Both the position numbers and the translations under genes were made by a program. A stretch of 64,000 nt of DNA, taken from contig NZ_JAASRW010000002.1 in assembly GCF_011761355.1 (NCBI RefSeq), positions 744,001 to 808,000 of the forward strand, in the 5' to 3' direction. The DNA comes from Paenibacillus lupini. GTDB lineage: Bacteria; Bacillota; Bacilli; Paenibacillales; Paenibacillaceae. The notes under the pieces are model-generated. The model was not told the origin of the DNA, ran no database searches, and saw only the letters and a list, made by a program, of their open reading frames with translations. This document shows positions 8,619 through 15,911 of the stretch, piece by piece. Every line of letters begins with the position of its first letter. Positions within the stretch are counted from its first letter, which is position 1.

Positions 8619-9731
8619 TTGCCGAAAATCGAGAAGATATCCAATCGACAATTGATGGTGCTCGTCTTTTTGTATACGATCGGCAGCACCATCTTGATTA
8701 TCCCTTCTGGCTTGGCCGCGATAGCCAAGCAGGATGCCTGGATCGGAGCGTTAGTTGGCGTCGTTATGGGAGGGGTAACGGTAGGGTTATATATTTTACT
8801 ATGGCGGTTGTTCCCTGGCAGAACCTTTGTCGGTATATGTGAGGCCGTTCTTGGGAAATGGATCGGGGCTTTGCTGTCGATCATGTTTATGTTTTATTCA
8901 TTTATCGGTTCAGTAACCGTTTTGTTTTATGCAGGTAACTTCTTCAAGATCAATTTTCTGCCGCATACGCCGTTTCCGCTTATCAACATCCTTTTTGCAG
9001 CCGTAGTCGTCATTGGCGTGCGGATGGGATTGGAGACAATCTCTAGGACTTCGGAACTCATGCTTCCATGGGTTCTTATTCTCTTGGCCGTATTGGTATT
9101 CACTCTCGCACCGGAAATTAACACGGAGAATATGCTGCCTGTTTTCGAGTTTGGATGGAAATCATTATTTTGGGCGGGCTTTTCGTTCGCGGGAACGGCA
9201 TACATGCCTATCGTGTTTTTATTCGCTGTTTTTCCTAGTGTCCTCAATGTGGAGAAGGCCCAAATCGGCATGTATTTTGCCGCCATCATGGGAGGGATTT
9301 GCGTTGTTTTGATCACCCTGTTGTGCATCATGATTCTAGGTCCGAATATTACATCGAGAAGCATGTTTCCCAGTTATGCCTTAGTTAAGAAAATCAGTAT
9401 CGGCAATTTTTTTCAACGGGTCGAAGTCATTATGGCCGGATTGTGGTTTGTTACAACCTTTCTTAAAACCACCTTTTATTTTTACGGCTGGGTATCGAGT
9501 TTATCGGAAATATTGAAATTGAACAATTATCGTTCTCTCACTTTGCCTTGTGGAATCATAATGATCGTTTTCTCTCTTGTTGTTTATCCTGATGTAGTAT
9601 ATATGCAATATTGGGATTCTACTATATTTCCGCCATATATTCTTACTATGGGCATCTTCATCCCGCTATTATTATGGATAGCTGGACTGACTAAGAAAAA
9701 GCTAAACTTAGATTCTAAAAAAAATGAGTGA
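8619..9731 (+). CDS. Germinant receptor subunit B (GerAB/GerKB permease family)
   Basis: A 370-residue integral membrane protein with about ten hydrophobic segments, belonging to the spore-germination permease branch of the amino acid/polyamine/organocation superfamily. The start is a TTG at 8619 with a long purine-rich site (GGGGAGTGAAGGGG). The N-terminus KISNRQLMVLVFLYTIGSTILIIPSGLAA is typical of the family. It is the last gene of the A-C-D-B operon and is thought to form the germinant-binding membrane core with A and C. No terminator hairpin is obvious in the first 100 bp after it. Confidence 0.93.
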   Translation: MPKIEKISNRQLMVLVFLYTIGSTILIIPSGLAAIAKQDAWIGALVGVVMGGVTVGLYILLWRLFPGRTFVGICEAVLGKWIGALLSIMFMFYSFIGSVTVLFYAGNFFKINFLPHTPFPLINILFAAVVVIGVRMGLETISRTSELMLPWVLILLAVLVFTLAPEINTENMLPVFEFGWKSLFWAGFSFAGTAYMPIVFLFAVFPSVLNVEKAQIGMYFAAIMGGICVVLITLLCIMILGPNITSRSMFPSYALVKKISIGNFFQRVEVIMAGLWFVTTFLKTTFYFYGWVSSLSEILKLNNYRSLTLPCGIIMIVFSLVVYPDVVYMQYWDSTIFPPYILTMGIFIPLLLWIAGLTKKKLNLDSKKNE

Positions 9732-9989
9732 GGCGTCAGCGGAACCGCCCTCCTGCAGCTTGTATAATAATCACTTCAAATATTGCAGACGAAAAATTTC
9801 TGACATTTGCTTTCTATGGGCTGTAGTCTGCTAAGGGGATTTGCCGAAAACTTAATAAAAAAAATCACACACATAGTGTTAGATAATATTCAAGAATTAA
9901 AAACTAGCAGAAATATTGTGAGATGATATTTGAACTCTTGAGATATCTAAATGTTAATTATATGCGACATTATTTCGATGAGCATATCA
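9732..9989. other. Intergenic, no gene recognised
   Basis: AT-rich sequence with stops in all frames. I see no RNA gene or regulatory motif that I can support. Confidence 0.6.
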
Positions 9990-10080
9990 GCAGAAATTCT
10001 TGGAAGTAGTGAATTTTTAAAAGTTATTTAATAATAGTTTATTATTGAAACCCGATCAGTCCTTTTTGGGTTATTTTTAA
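9990..10080 (+). repeat. Dispersed repeat R, copy 2
   Basis: Begins GCAGAAATTCTTGGAAGTAG like the copy at 3329, continues with a similar AT-rich stretch (AAAAGTTATTTAATAATAG) and ends in a degraded hairpin in which AACCC and GGGTT still pair, followed by T5. The left half is nearly identical to copy 1, while the terminator arm has decayed. Confidence 0.6.
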
Positions 10081-10421
10081 GGTTATTATTTATAAGTAGG
10101 CAATGGATGTATAAAGAGAAAAATCCCTCTAAATTTAGTAAGAGAAAAATTCTATGCCCCTATTATAGTCTTGAGAATCACACGCTCTGTTAATCTAACT
10201 GGGAACTCTACCATGAAAGAACGTAATGACTTTGTTGCTCTATGATGCAGATGTGGATGCATGGATGGCTAACGGGCAGCGGAGGATAGTTCCAATGATT
10301 GGCAATGTGGTATGATCTTCTATGATCAAGTGACATTTGATTGCTGAGGGTAACACGGAGTTTTAAGATCAATGAGTAAGGAAGAGCCTACTCAACTGGC
10401 CAATATGACCATCACATAGAG
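10081..10421. other. Intergenic with vestiges of dispersed repeat ends
   Basis: No open frame of note. Short segments (CTAACTGGGAACTCTACC near 10.2 kb; GGATGGCTAACGGGCAGCGG near 10.26 kb) resemble the flanks of repeat H, and a related GGATGGCTAATCGG occurs near 50.78 kb, so this is probably decayed repeat or mobile-element sequence. Confidence 0.4.
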
Positions 10422-10796
10422 GTGAGCTATATCATAATTCGAGAGATATGTACCTGCCCATTAGAGATCGTTCACGACATTATAAAAGGCAAATGGAAAA
10501 CCATGATCATATATCAATTAAAAAATGGCAATACCTCTTTAGCTCAACTTGAGCGAGATATTGACGGGATCACCCAGAAGATGTTGTTACAGCACCTTAG
10601 AGAACTTCAATCTTGTGCGATCGTGGATAAAATCAAAACGGAAGGTTATCCGTTGCATGTAGAATACTTTCTTACTGACCGCGGGAGAAAGCTCCTGGAA
10701 GCAGTACTGATTATGCAAGAGATAGGTATTGAATTCATGCTGGAATGGGGACAAACCGACCTCCTTGATCGTAAAGGCATAAACTATAAAAAGTAG
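10422..10796 (+). CDS. HxlR family transcriptional regulator
   Basis: A 124-residue winged-helix protein of the HxlR family. Features are the opening CPLEIVHDIIKGKWKTMIIYQL (conserved Cys and GKWK), the recognition region GITQKMLLQHLRELQ and the wing YPLHVEYFLTDRGRKL. In this family the N-terminal Cys can act as a redox or electrophile sensor in members such as YodB and HypR. The best available start is a GTG at 10422, which overlaps its purine-rich site; no better in-frame start exists. It precedes the isochorismatase-fold gene by 107 bp on the same strand and may regulate it, but no operator is evident. Confidence 0.85.
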   Translation: MSYIIIREICTCPLEIVHDIIKGKWKTMIIYQLKNGNTSLAQLERDIDGITQKMLLQHLRELQSCAIVDKIKTEGYPLHVEYFLTDRGRKLLEAVLIMQEIGIEFMLEWGQTDLLDRKGINYKK

Positions 10797-10903
10797 CTTC
10801 GTACACCCATACCCACAAATTAGTGGGTAATTTACGCTTCATTTATCTGAGACTAAAATACTTTTTAGAACCAGCATAAATACAGGTAAAGGAGCCGTAA
10901 AAC

Positions 10904-11452
10904 ATGACTACAGCATTATTAATGGTAGACATTCAAAAGGATTATTTCAAAGGAGGTAGAAATGAATTATTCAATAGCGATCAGGCGGTCATGCATGCGC
11001 GTGAAGCATTGACACTGTTCCGAAATAAAAATTTACCCATTGTACATATTCAGTGTATTCTTCTTGATGAGAATGCAACATTTTTTCTTCCAGATACCGA
11101 AGGAATCAAAATTCATGAAAAAGTGCAACCCCGATCTGACGAAAAAGTTATAGTGAAACATACTCCGGATAGCTTTTTTCAAACTGAATTACATCAATAT
11201 CTTGAATCGATTAAAGTAACGCGGTTAGTCATTTGCGGCATGATGAGCCACATCTGTATTGATTCGACTGTAAGAACGGCACATCGATTGGGTTTTGAAG
11301 TCATTCTGCTGAGTGAAGCTTGCGCCACCAAAGATTTAATATGGAACGACACATTAATTCCCGCAAAAACCGTTCATGATACCTTTATGGCATCCTTACA
11401 AGATACCTTTGCTAAAACAATGAACATCAACAGTCTTTATAAAACGGTTTAA
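10904..11452 (+). CDS. Isochorismatase-fold cysteine hydrolase
   Basis: A 182-residue soluble hydrolase with the catalytic triad of the family: D9 (LLMVDIQKDYF), K85 (VIVKHTPDSFF) and C118 (CGMMSHICIDST). The cis-peptide region before the cysteine is also present. Members hydrolyse isochorismate, nicotinamide, N-carbamoyl compounds and other amides; the substrate here cannot be told. AAAGGAG lies 9 nt before the ATG. The HxlR gene immediately upstream is a common neighbour of such hydrolases and a likely regulator. Confidence 0.9.
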   Translation: MTTALLMVDIQKDYFKGGRNELFNSDQAVMHAREALTLFRNKNLPIVHIQCILLDENATFFLPDTEGIKIHEKVQPRSDEKVIVKHTPDSFFQTELHQYLESIKVTRLVICGMMSHICIDSTVRTAHRLGFEVILLSEACATKDLIWNDTLIPAKTVHDTFMASLQDTFAKTMNINSLYKTV

Positions 11453-11799
11453 CTTGTTCTTTTCACAAACTTGAGCCAACGGCGAAGAGGTTTAGAGAAA
11501 GGATTACGCGGTCAATAAGTGAATATCCTTGGAACAGGTTCATAACTTTGAACTTCATTCTAAGTACATGAAAGTACTTATACAAATACAAATTTATTTA
11601 TGATGACTTTGGTCATGGACATTGCTGTCATAACTTCTTTACAACGTTACCCATAAACCTTGACACTATGAAAAAGCTGTTGAATATTTTAATGTGAGCT
11701 CTCTAAGTTTTTATGAATTTAAGGTTGAGGATTTATCATCAATTGCAAACTTGGACAAAGTCGAATGTAACGATAAATTGAAGTCGAAAGGAAGCAACT
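11453..11799. other. Intergenic, no gene recognised
   Basis: AT-rich stretch containing a small inverted repeat (AAGTACATGAAAGTACTT near 11.56 kb). A partial open frame runs into the next gene out of phase. No start with a ribosome binding site was seen and no RNA gene is recognised. Confidence 0.5.
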
Positions 11800-12270
11800 A
11801 TGAACGCTATAGAAGCTATAGTTCAGAATTTAAATGAGATTCGACGCAGAAGCATGATTATTTGGGGAAGTATTCCGCATGAGTTTTTGGACTGGAGACC
11901 GGATTCGGAAGCAATGAGCATAAAAGAGATGATCCGCCATGTCCTGGATAGTGAACATTATTACCATCTTGCCTTGTTGAATGAGGGAAGTCTAACCGCG
12001 TATGAATCCCCTTATGAGGCTCGTACTTTTACAACGCTCCAAGAGGAACTCAACTTTTCAGAAACCTATCGGAATGAATTTATGGATACAGTAAAATCCT
12101 ATACACAAGAGGATTTAACAAGAATCCAAATTGATAGAAAAGACGTAGGTTACATTCGATCATTAGGCGACATGCTTTTGAGAATTGCTTATCATGAAGC
12201 AGTCCATTCAGGTCAACTTTTAGATTATTTAAGATTAGCCGGATTAAAGCGGCCAAAGGTATGGGATTGA
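11800..12270 (+). CDS. DinB/YfiT-like four-helix metal-binding protein
   Basis: A 156-residue four-helix-bundle protein of the DinB superfamily. The likely metal-binding histidines are in MIRHVLDSEHYYH (about residue 47) and in the final helix pair AYHEAVHSGQLLDYLRLAG (about residues 130-134). Proteins of this type act as metal-dependent thiol transferases or are uncharacterised stress proteins; they are unrelated to DNA polymerase IV despite the name. AAAGGAAG precedes the ATG by 6 nt. It is a single-gene unit ending near a repeat H hairpin. Confidence 0.85.
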   Translation: MNAIEAIVQNLNEIRRRSMIIWGSIPHEFLDWRPDSEAMSIKEMIRHVLDSEHYYHLALLNEGSLTAYESPYEARTFTTLQEELNFSETYRNEFMDTVKSYTQEDLTRIQIDRKDVGYIRSLGDMLLRIAYHEAVHSGQLLDYLRLAGLKRPKVWD

Positions 12271-12285
12271 AGTTTAAGAAAGATA

Positions 12286-12365
12286 GATTGAGCTAACTGG
12301 GAACTATAGTTCAATCAATAAAGCTGCAGTAGATCTGAGGATCAGCTGCAGCTTTTGTTGAGCTA
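12286..12365. repeat. Dispersed repeat H, copy 3
   Basis: GCTAACTGGGAACTATAG and TTCAATCAATAA lead into a hairpin (AAGCTGCAG..GATC, loop, GATCAGCTGCAGCTT), followed by TTGTTGAGCTAA. It has the same organisation as the copies near 3.45 and 39.45 kb and probably acts as terminator of the DinB-fold gene. Confidence 0.6.
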
Positions 12366-12589
12366 ATCCAGCTAATAGCTTGTCATTTTTATTAAGCTAG
12401 AGTTCCTTAATAGTTGGGCGGAATGACCGACCAGATTTGACAGTGGATGGGGCGAAGGTTGCATGGCTTAAGTCCTCCTGATATGTGAATATCCGGTAGT
12501 TGGAGCACTTTCTAATATTTCCCACCTTGTTATGATAGTTAACATAGCCCTTCACCGGGCAAGCCATATAGGTCAGAGGAGGAGTGTAT

Positions 12590-14671
12590 GTGGTAAAACG
12601 CAATCTTTTCAGTCTGATTTCGTCGTTCATTCTGGTTGGTGGACTTCTAATGCCAGCTGCGGCAACGGCAGCGCCGGTCAAGCAGACAAGCTATAATGCG
12701 AATCCCAGTGTACGGGATGTTGGTACGAAGCTGAGGGCCGATGCGCTTGAGAGTGTTAAAGCCGAAGGCAGGCTTGACTTGTCCGGCAGTAAAGCGGCGG
12801 CGGATGCCGGCTCTTCTTCGGGCGAAGCCGGATTGACGGAAGCAAATGTCGGTACCATTAAGCCATGGCTGACGAACAACGACGTTACTGGCCAGTATTA
12901 TTTGACGAACTTTACTCTCCGCGCCGTCGGTGAGAACGGAGAAGTATGGGTGGCGAACAATCTTAAGTTCCCAGACGGGGATCCTCGGAACGTCTCTGTT
13001 CAAATTACCGACGCGCAGGTTCAGTATTTGCTGAACGAATTCGAAACCCGCATCTATCCCAAAGAAATCGAGTATTTCGCACCGCCTGCCGAACGCAAAG
13101 GCAATGACGGCTATAACGGCCTGTATAAGGACGACAGCGGACGCGTCGTTATCTTGATTGACAACATCAAGGACCAAAGCTACTACGACCCGAACTATCC
13201 GAGCTACATCGCGGGTTACTTCTCCCCGACGATCAGCGATTTTACTGACCGCAATGTCATGACGATTGACAGTTTGGATTGGTTGAACCGGACCGGACCA
13301 AATGCCGCTAAGCCATATCTCTATGAGGGCGTATTCGCCCATGAGTTTCAGCATTTGCTGCACCGGGATACCGATCCGGCTGAAGAAAGCTTCATTAATG
13401 AAGGCTTGTCCGACTTTGCCCAATACATGGTTGGATACGGCCACTCCACCGACCATGTGAACGAATTTTTGTCGAATCTCCGCAACTCTCTTACCTTATG
13501 GGGTGATCAGTCTGATCTCCAAATTCTTGCCGATTACGGTAACGCCTACCTGTTCCAGCTGTATCTCTACGACCATTATGGAGAATCATTTATCCAGACT
13601 TTGTTCCACGATCCGTACACCGGCATGAGGGGCGTGGAAGATGCGCTCGCCGAAGCCGGTATCAGCAAAACGTTTGCTAAAGTTTACGCCGACTACATGA
13701 CGGCAGTTGTGCTCGACAACGGGTATCAAGGCGACTCCTCCACGTACAAGTTCAACTCGATCGACCTGACTCCCGACTTTGCCTCCTCGGTCTTGCCAGA
13801 CAATACTTCTCCTGCATGGGGAACAGACTTCAAAGTGATCACGCCGGATTCGAAGATCGATCATCTGTACTTCCAGGGGCTCGACTTCCTGCGCACTAAC
13901 TGGAAGCCAGTGGAAGATCCCGAACGCGGAACGGTTCTTTGGGGCAATCGAGGCGACTTGGCTGACAATTTTCTGATCAAGGAACTGGATCTGACCGGTC
14001 AATCTGCGCCTGAACTCAGCTTCGATACCAGCTACAACATCGAAGAGCAGTGGGACTTCGGCGCCGTACAGGTATCTGAGGACGGAGGGAAGACCTGGAA
14101 GTCGCTATCCAATGGGGATACCCGCAGCGATCCGGTCGAAGAAGGCTATCCGAAGATCGCAGCGAATCTGCCGGGCTTCACGGGCAACTCTGACGGTTGG
14201 AAGACGGAGACGTTTGATCTAACCGCTTATGCCGGGAAGAAGGTTCTGCTCGGATTCCGCTACTTGACGGATTGGGGCTACAACGAAGCCGGCTGGTACT
14301 TGTCCAATCTGCGGCTGAACGGAATTGTGATCGATCCGATGACTGGCACCTCCGGCTTTAAGAGCTTGGAGCAGACTACCGGCCAGTACGTGAATTATCA
14401 GGTTGAATTCATTGGCTTCATGAAGAACTACGACAAGCAAAAGGAAAAAGAGCATGATAACCAGGTCAAAGTCATCCGTCTGCCGGATCTTATTCATGTA
14501 TCAGAATCCGATCGTATAGAGCTTGCCGATATGCTCCACAACTCGAAGTACGACCGAATTATCATGATGACGACGTATGCTTCTCCCGAAGGCACCAGCA
14601 ACAGCGTGCCTTACGATTATGATGTGGTTCTTAAGAATACCGGGAAGAAAAGCAAGGCTGCGAGCAGCTAG
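12590..14671 (+). CDS. Secreted M6-type metalloprotease (immune inhibitor A family)
   Basis: A 693-residue secreted zinc protease. A signal peptide (LISSFILVGGLLMPAAATAA, then AAP) precedes a propeptide. The catalytic zinc motif HEFQH is at residues 251-255, followed by the family's downstream ESFINEGLSDFAQY glutamate. A MAM-like beta-sandwich (FGAVQVSEDGGKTW to GWYLSNLRLNG, about 485-585) matches the immune inhibitor A C-terminal module. A GTG start at 12590 is chosen, as AGAGGAGG lies 7 nt upstream; a GTG two codons earlier is too close. It is flanked by a perfect 15-bp terminator stem. Members degrade host or prey proteins. GC content is higher than in the preceding genes. Confidence 0.9.
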   Translation: MVKRNLFSLISSFILVGGLLMPAAATAAPVKQTSYNANPSVRDVGTKLRADALESVKAEGRLDLSGSKAAADAGSSSGEAGLTEANVGTIKPWLTNNDVTGQYYLTNFTLRAVGENGEVWVANNLKFPDGDPRNVSVQITDAQVQYLLNEFETRIYPKEIEYFAPPAERKGNDGYNGLYKDDSGRVVILIDNIKDQSYYDPNYPSYIAGYFSPTISDFTDRNVMTIDSLDWLNRTGPNAAKPYLYEGVFAHEFQHLLHRDTDPAEESFINEGLSDFAQYMVGYGHSTDHVNEFLSNLRNSLTLWGDQSDLQILADYGNAYLFQLYLYDHYGESFIQTLFHDPYTGMRGVEDALAEAGISKTFAKVYADYMTAVVLDNGYQGDSSTYKFNSIDLTPDFASSVLPDNTSPAWGTDFKVITPDSKIDHLYFQGLDFLRTNWKPVEDPERGTVLWGNRGDLADNFLIKELDLTGQSAPELSFDTSYNIEEQWDFGAVQVSEDGGKTWKSLSNGDTRSDPVEEGYPKIAANLPGFTGNSDGWKTETFDLTAYAGKKVLLGFRYLTDWGYNEAGWYLSNLRLNGIVIDPMTGTSGFKSLEQTTGQYVNYQVEFIGFMKNYDKQKEKEHDNQVKVIRLPDLIHVSESDRIELADMLHNSKYDRIIMMTTYASPEGTSNSVPYDYDVVLKNTGKKSKAASS

Positions 14672-14711
14672 CGATAAGCAGAAGTAACAAAGCAACGATG
14701 TATGTCAGCGT

Positions 14712-14750
14712 AAAATAAAGAAGACGCCTGAACGTCTTCTTTATTTTCAT
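14712..14750 (+). terminator. Bidirectional intrinsic terminator after the M6 protease
   Basis: A perfect 15-bp stem (AAAATAAAGAAGACG pairing with 14733-14747) with a 6-nt loop and T-rich right arm, 40 bp after the protease stop. Confidence 0.85.
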
Positions 14751-14774
14751 GGGATGGGATGGGATTGGAAGAGA

Positions 14775-14890
14775 CATCATCGCAGGATTCAACTTCAAAT
14801 TGACGCTCAGAGAGAGATCTCGAGACGTTAAGCCAGTAATGACTGGTAGGTTCCATACCCACGATTGCGCGCTAAGGCTATGAGTTACTT
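14775..14890 (-). pseudogene. IS110-family transposase fragment
   Basis: On the minus strand a short frame reads AIVGMEPTSHYWLNVSRSL, then SERQFEVE, matching the highly conserved (I/V)GMEPTGHYW segment of IS110/IS1111 DEDD transposases. Only about 35-40 codons remain and there is no start or complete catalytic domain. A second piece of the same transposase family lies at 15135-15269 on the other strand, so the two are probably debris of separate or rearranged insertions. Confidence 0.65.
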
Positions 14891-15001
14891 GCAATGAGTG
14901 GATCCAACGAAGAAGATTTTGAAAGCCATCTTCATTGTTTGAGAAAGAAAGCTTCTAAATGGGCTATTCTCCGGAAGACAAAAAGCTGCAGGGGTTCGTT
15001 C

Positions 15002-15045
15002 ATAATGAATAAGGGGATGGCTGCAGCCATCCCCTTATTCATTAT
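15002..15045. repeat. 44-bp perfect palindrome
   Basis: Every base from 15002 to 15045 pairs across the centre CTGCAG with no loop (arms of 22 nt beginning ATAATGAATAAGGGG). It lies at the stop codon of a minus-strand gene fragment and between the two IS110 fragments. It may be the terminator of the lost gene, joined by rearrangement. Confidence 0.8.
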
Positions 15046-15134
15046 TTCGGTTTATTCCCTGCGTTCGGATCTGCGACAAAATCACTCTTATAATCCGTAT
15101 ATTTCAGCTCCGTAACCATGCCGGTGTGGTCAGC
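15043..15134 (-). pseudogene. C-terminal fragment of an unidentified gene
   Basis: The minus strand carries about 30 codons in good coding style, including HTGMVTELKYTDYKSDFVAD and a hydrophilic end NAGNKPK before TAA at 15045-15043, directly joined to IS110 sequence at about 15134. It looks like the last part of a protein whose front was removed by the insertion or a deletion. I do not recognise the family. Confidence 0.4.
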
Positions 15135-15269
15135 ATGCTTAAACAGATTGAAAAAGACATCGAGGCTCTTCTTTCTGAGATTCCTATGGCGCAGCAGCTT
15201 CGCACTATAAAAAGGCTGGGCAAGATCTTCACCACGGCCATTTTAGCTGGTACAGGGGATCTAAGGTAG
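15135..15269 (+). pseudogene. IS110-family transposase fragment (central part)
   Basis: A 44-codon frame reads LKQIEKDIEALLSEIPMAQQ, then LRTIKRLGKIFTTAILAGTGD, matching the IS110 segment that precedes and enters the C-terminal transposase domain (typically IPG-GxxTAA-L-AEIGD). The usual glycines are partly lost and the frame ends at a TAG, so it is inactive. Confidence 0.7.
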
Positions 15270-15837
15270 TATGCGCATGGACGTCTCTTTCTGACGGAAC
15301 GGATCCGAAGCCCTTTTATTTAAAGTCTTCCGCTACTCCGTGCTTTTTGCCTGCGAATACTTAGGCTGGTGAGGGTCATTTGGTTTTATGTTGTAGGTGA
15401 GAGAAGAGAACCTTGAGGGAAATAGACGACTCTAATTTGGCATAAACAGCGAAAAACGATGCTGTTTTTCTTGCAAATTATCGAGTTCTAAAGATGAAAA
15501 TGATTATTGATCAATAAACAGTTAGAATATGTCATTGTATCAAATAGCCAGAAGCCTTACATTTGAGATAACAACTGAAACCGCTATCACTACAAAAAGG
15601 TGCCAACACTAAGCAGTTGTCAAAATTTTCTTTGTTTTCCCTCTACCCAAAATTGAGCGGGGGTTTGCGTAATGACCAGCAGCCAGTAGTTATGACCTTC
15701 AGGAATATTAAAAATAAAATTACTGTTATGTGCCGCATCATACTCGACATAATAAATGTTTGTTATGCCTCTCACCTTTACTATTTAGTTTTATTTTAGT
15801 ATATAGGGTTTGAGATCAATTCTGAGGAGATTTTTTC
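15270..15837. other. Intergenic, one weak hairpin only
   Basis: No credible gene. A hairpin AAACAGCGAAAAACGATGCT followed by GTTTTTCTTG near 15.45 kb looks like a weak terminator. The remainder is AT-rich and unassigned. Confidence 0.5.
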
Positions 15838-15876
15838 ATGAGCATTCTGAAGCATTCTTTCAAAGAGAATAGCTGA
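15838..15876 (+). CDS. Possible 12-codon leader ORF or gene remnant
   Basis: ATG at 15838 has a GAGGAGA site 7 nt upstream and encodes MSILKHSFKENS before TGA, 35 bp ahead of the glycosidase-like gene. The strong ribosome binding site is notable for so short a frame. It may be a leader peptide, or the preserved start of a deleted gene. Confidence 0.3.
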   Translation: MSILKHSFKENS

Positions 15877-15911
15877 ACCCGGAAGGACCGACCTGAAAGG
15901 GGAGACATTCA

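Noticed and set aside
12397-13456. Long minus-strand frames over the M6 protease gene
   Set aside because: They are antisense shadows of a high-GC gene, without ribosome binding sites or recognisable products.
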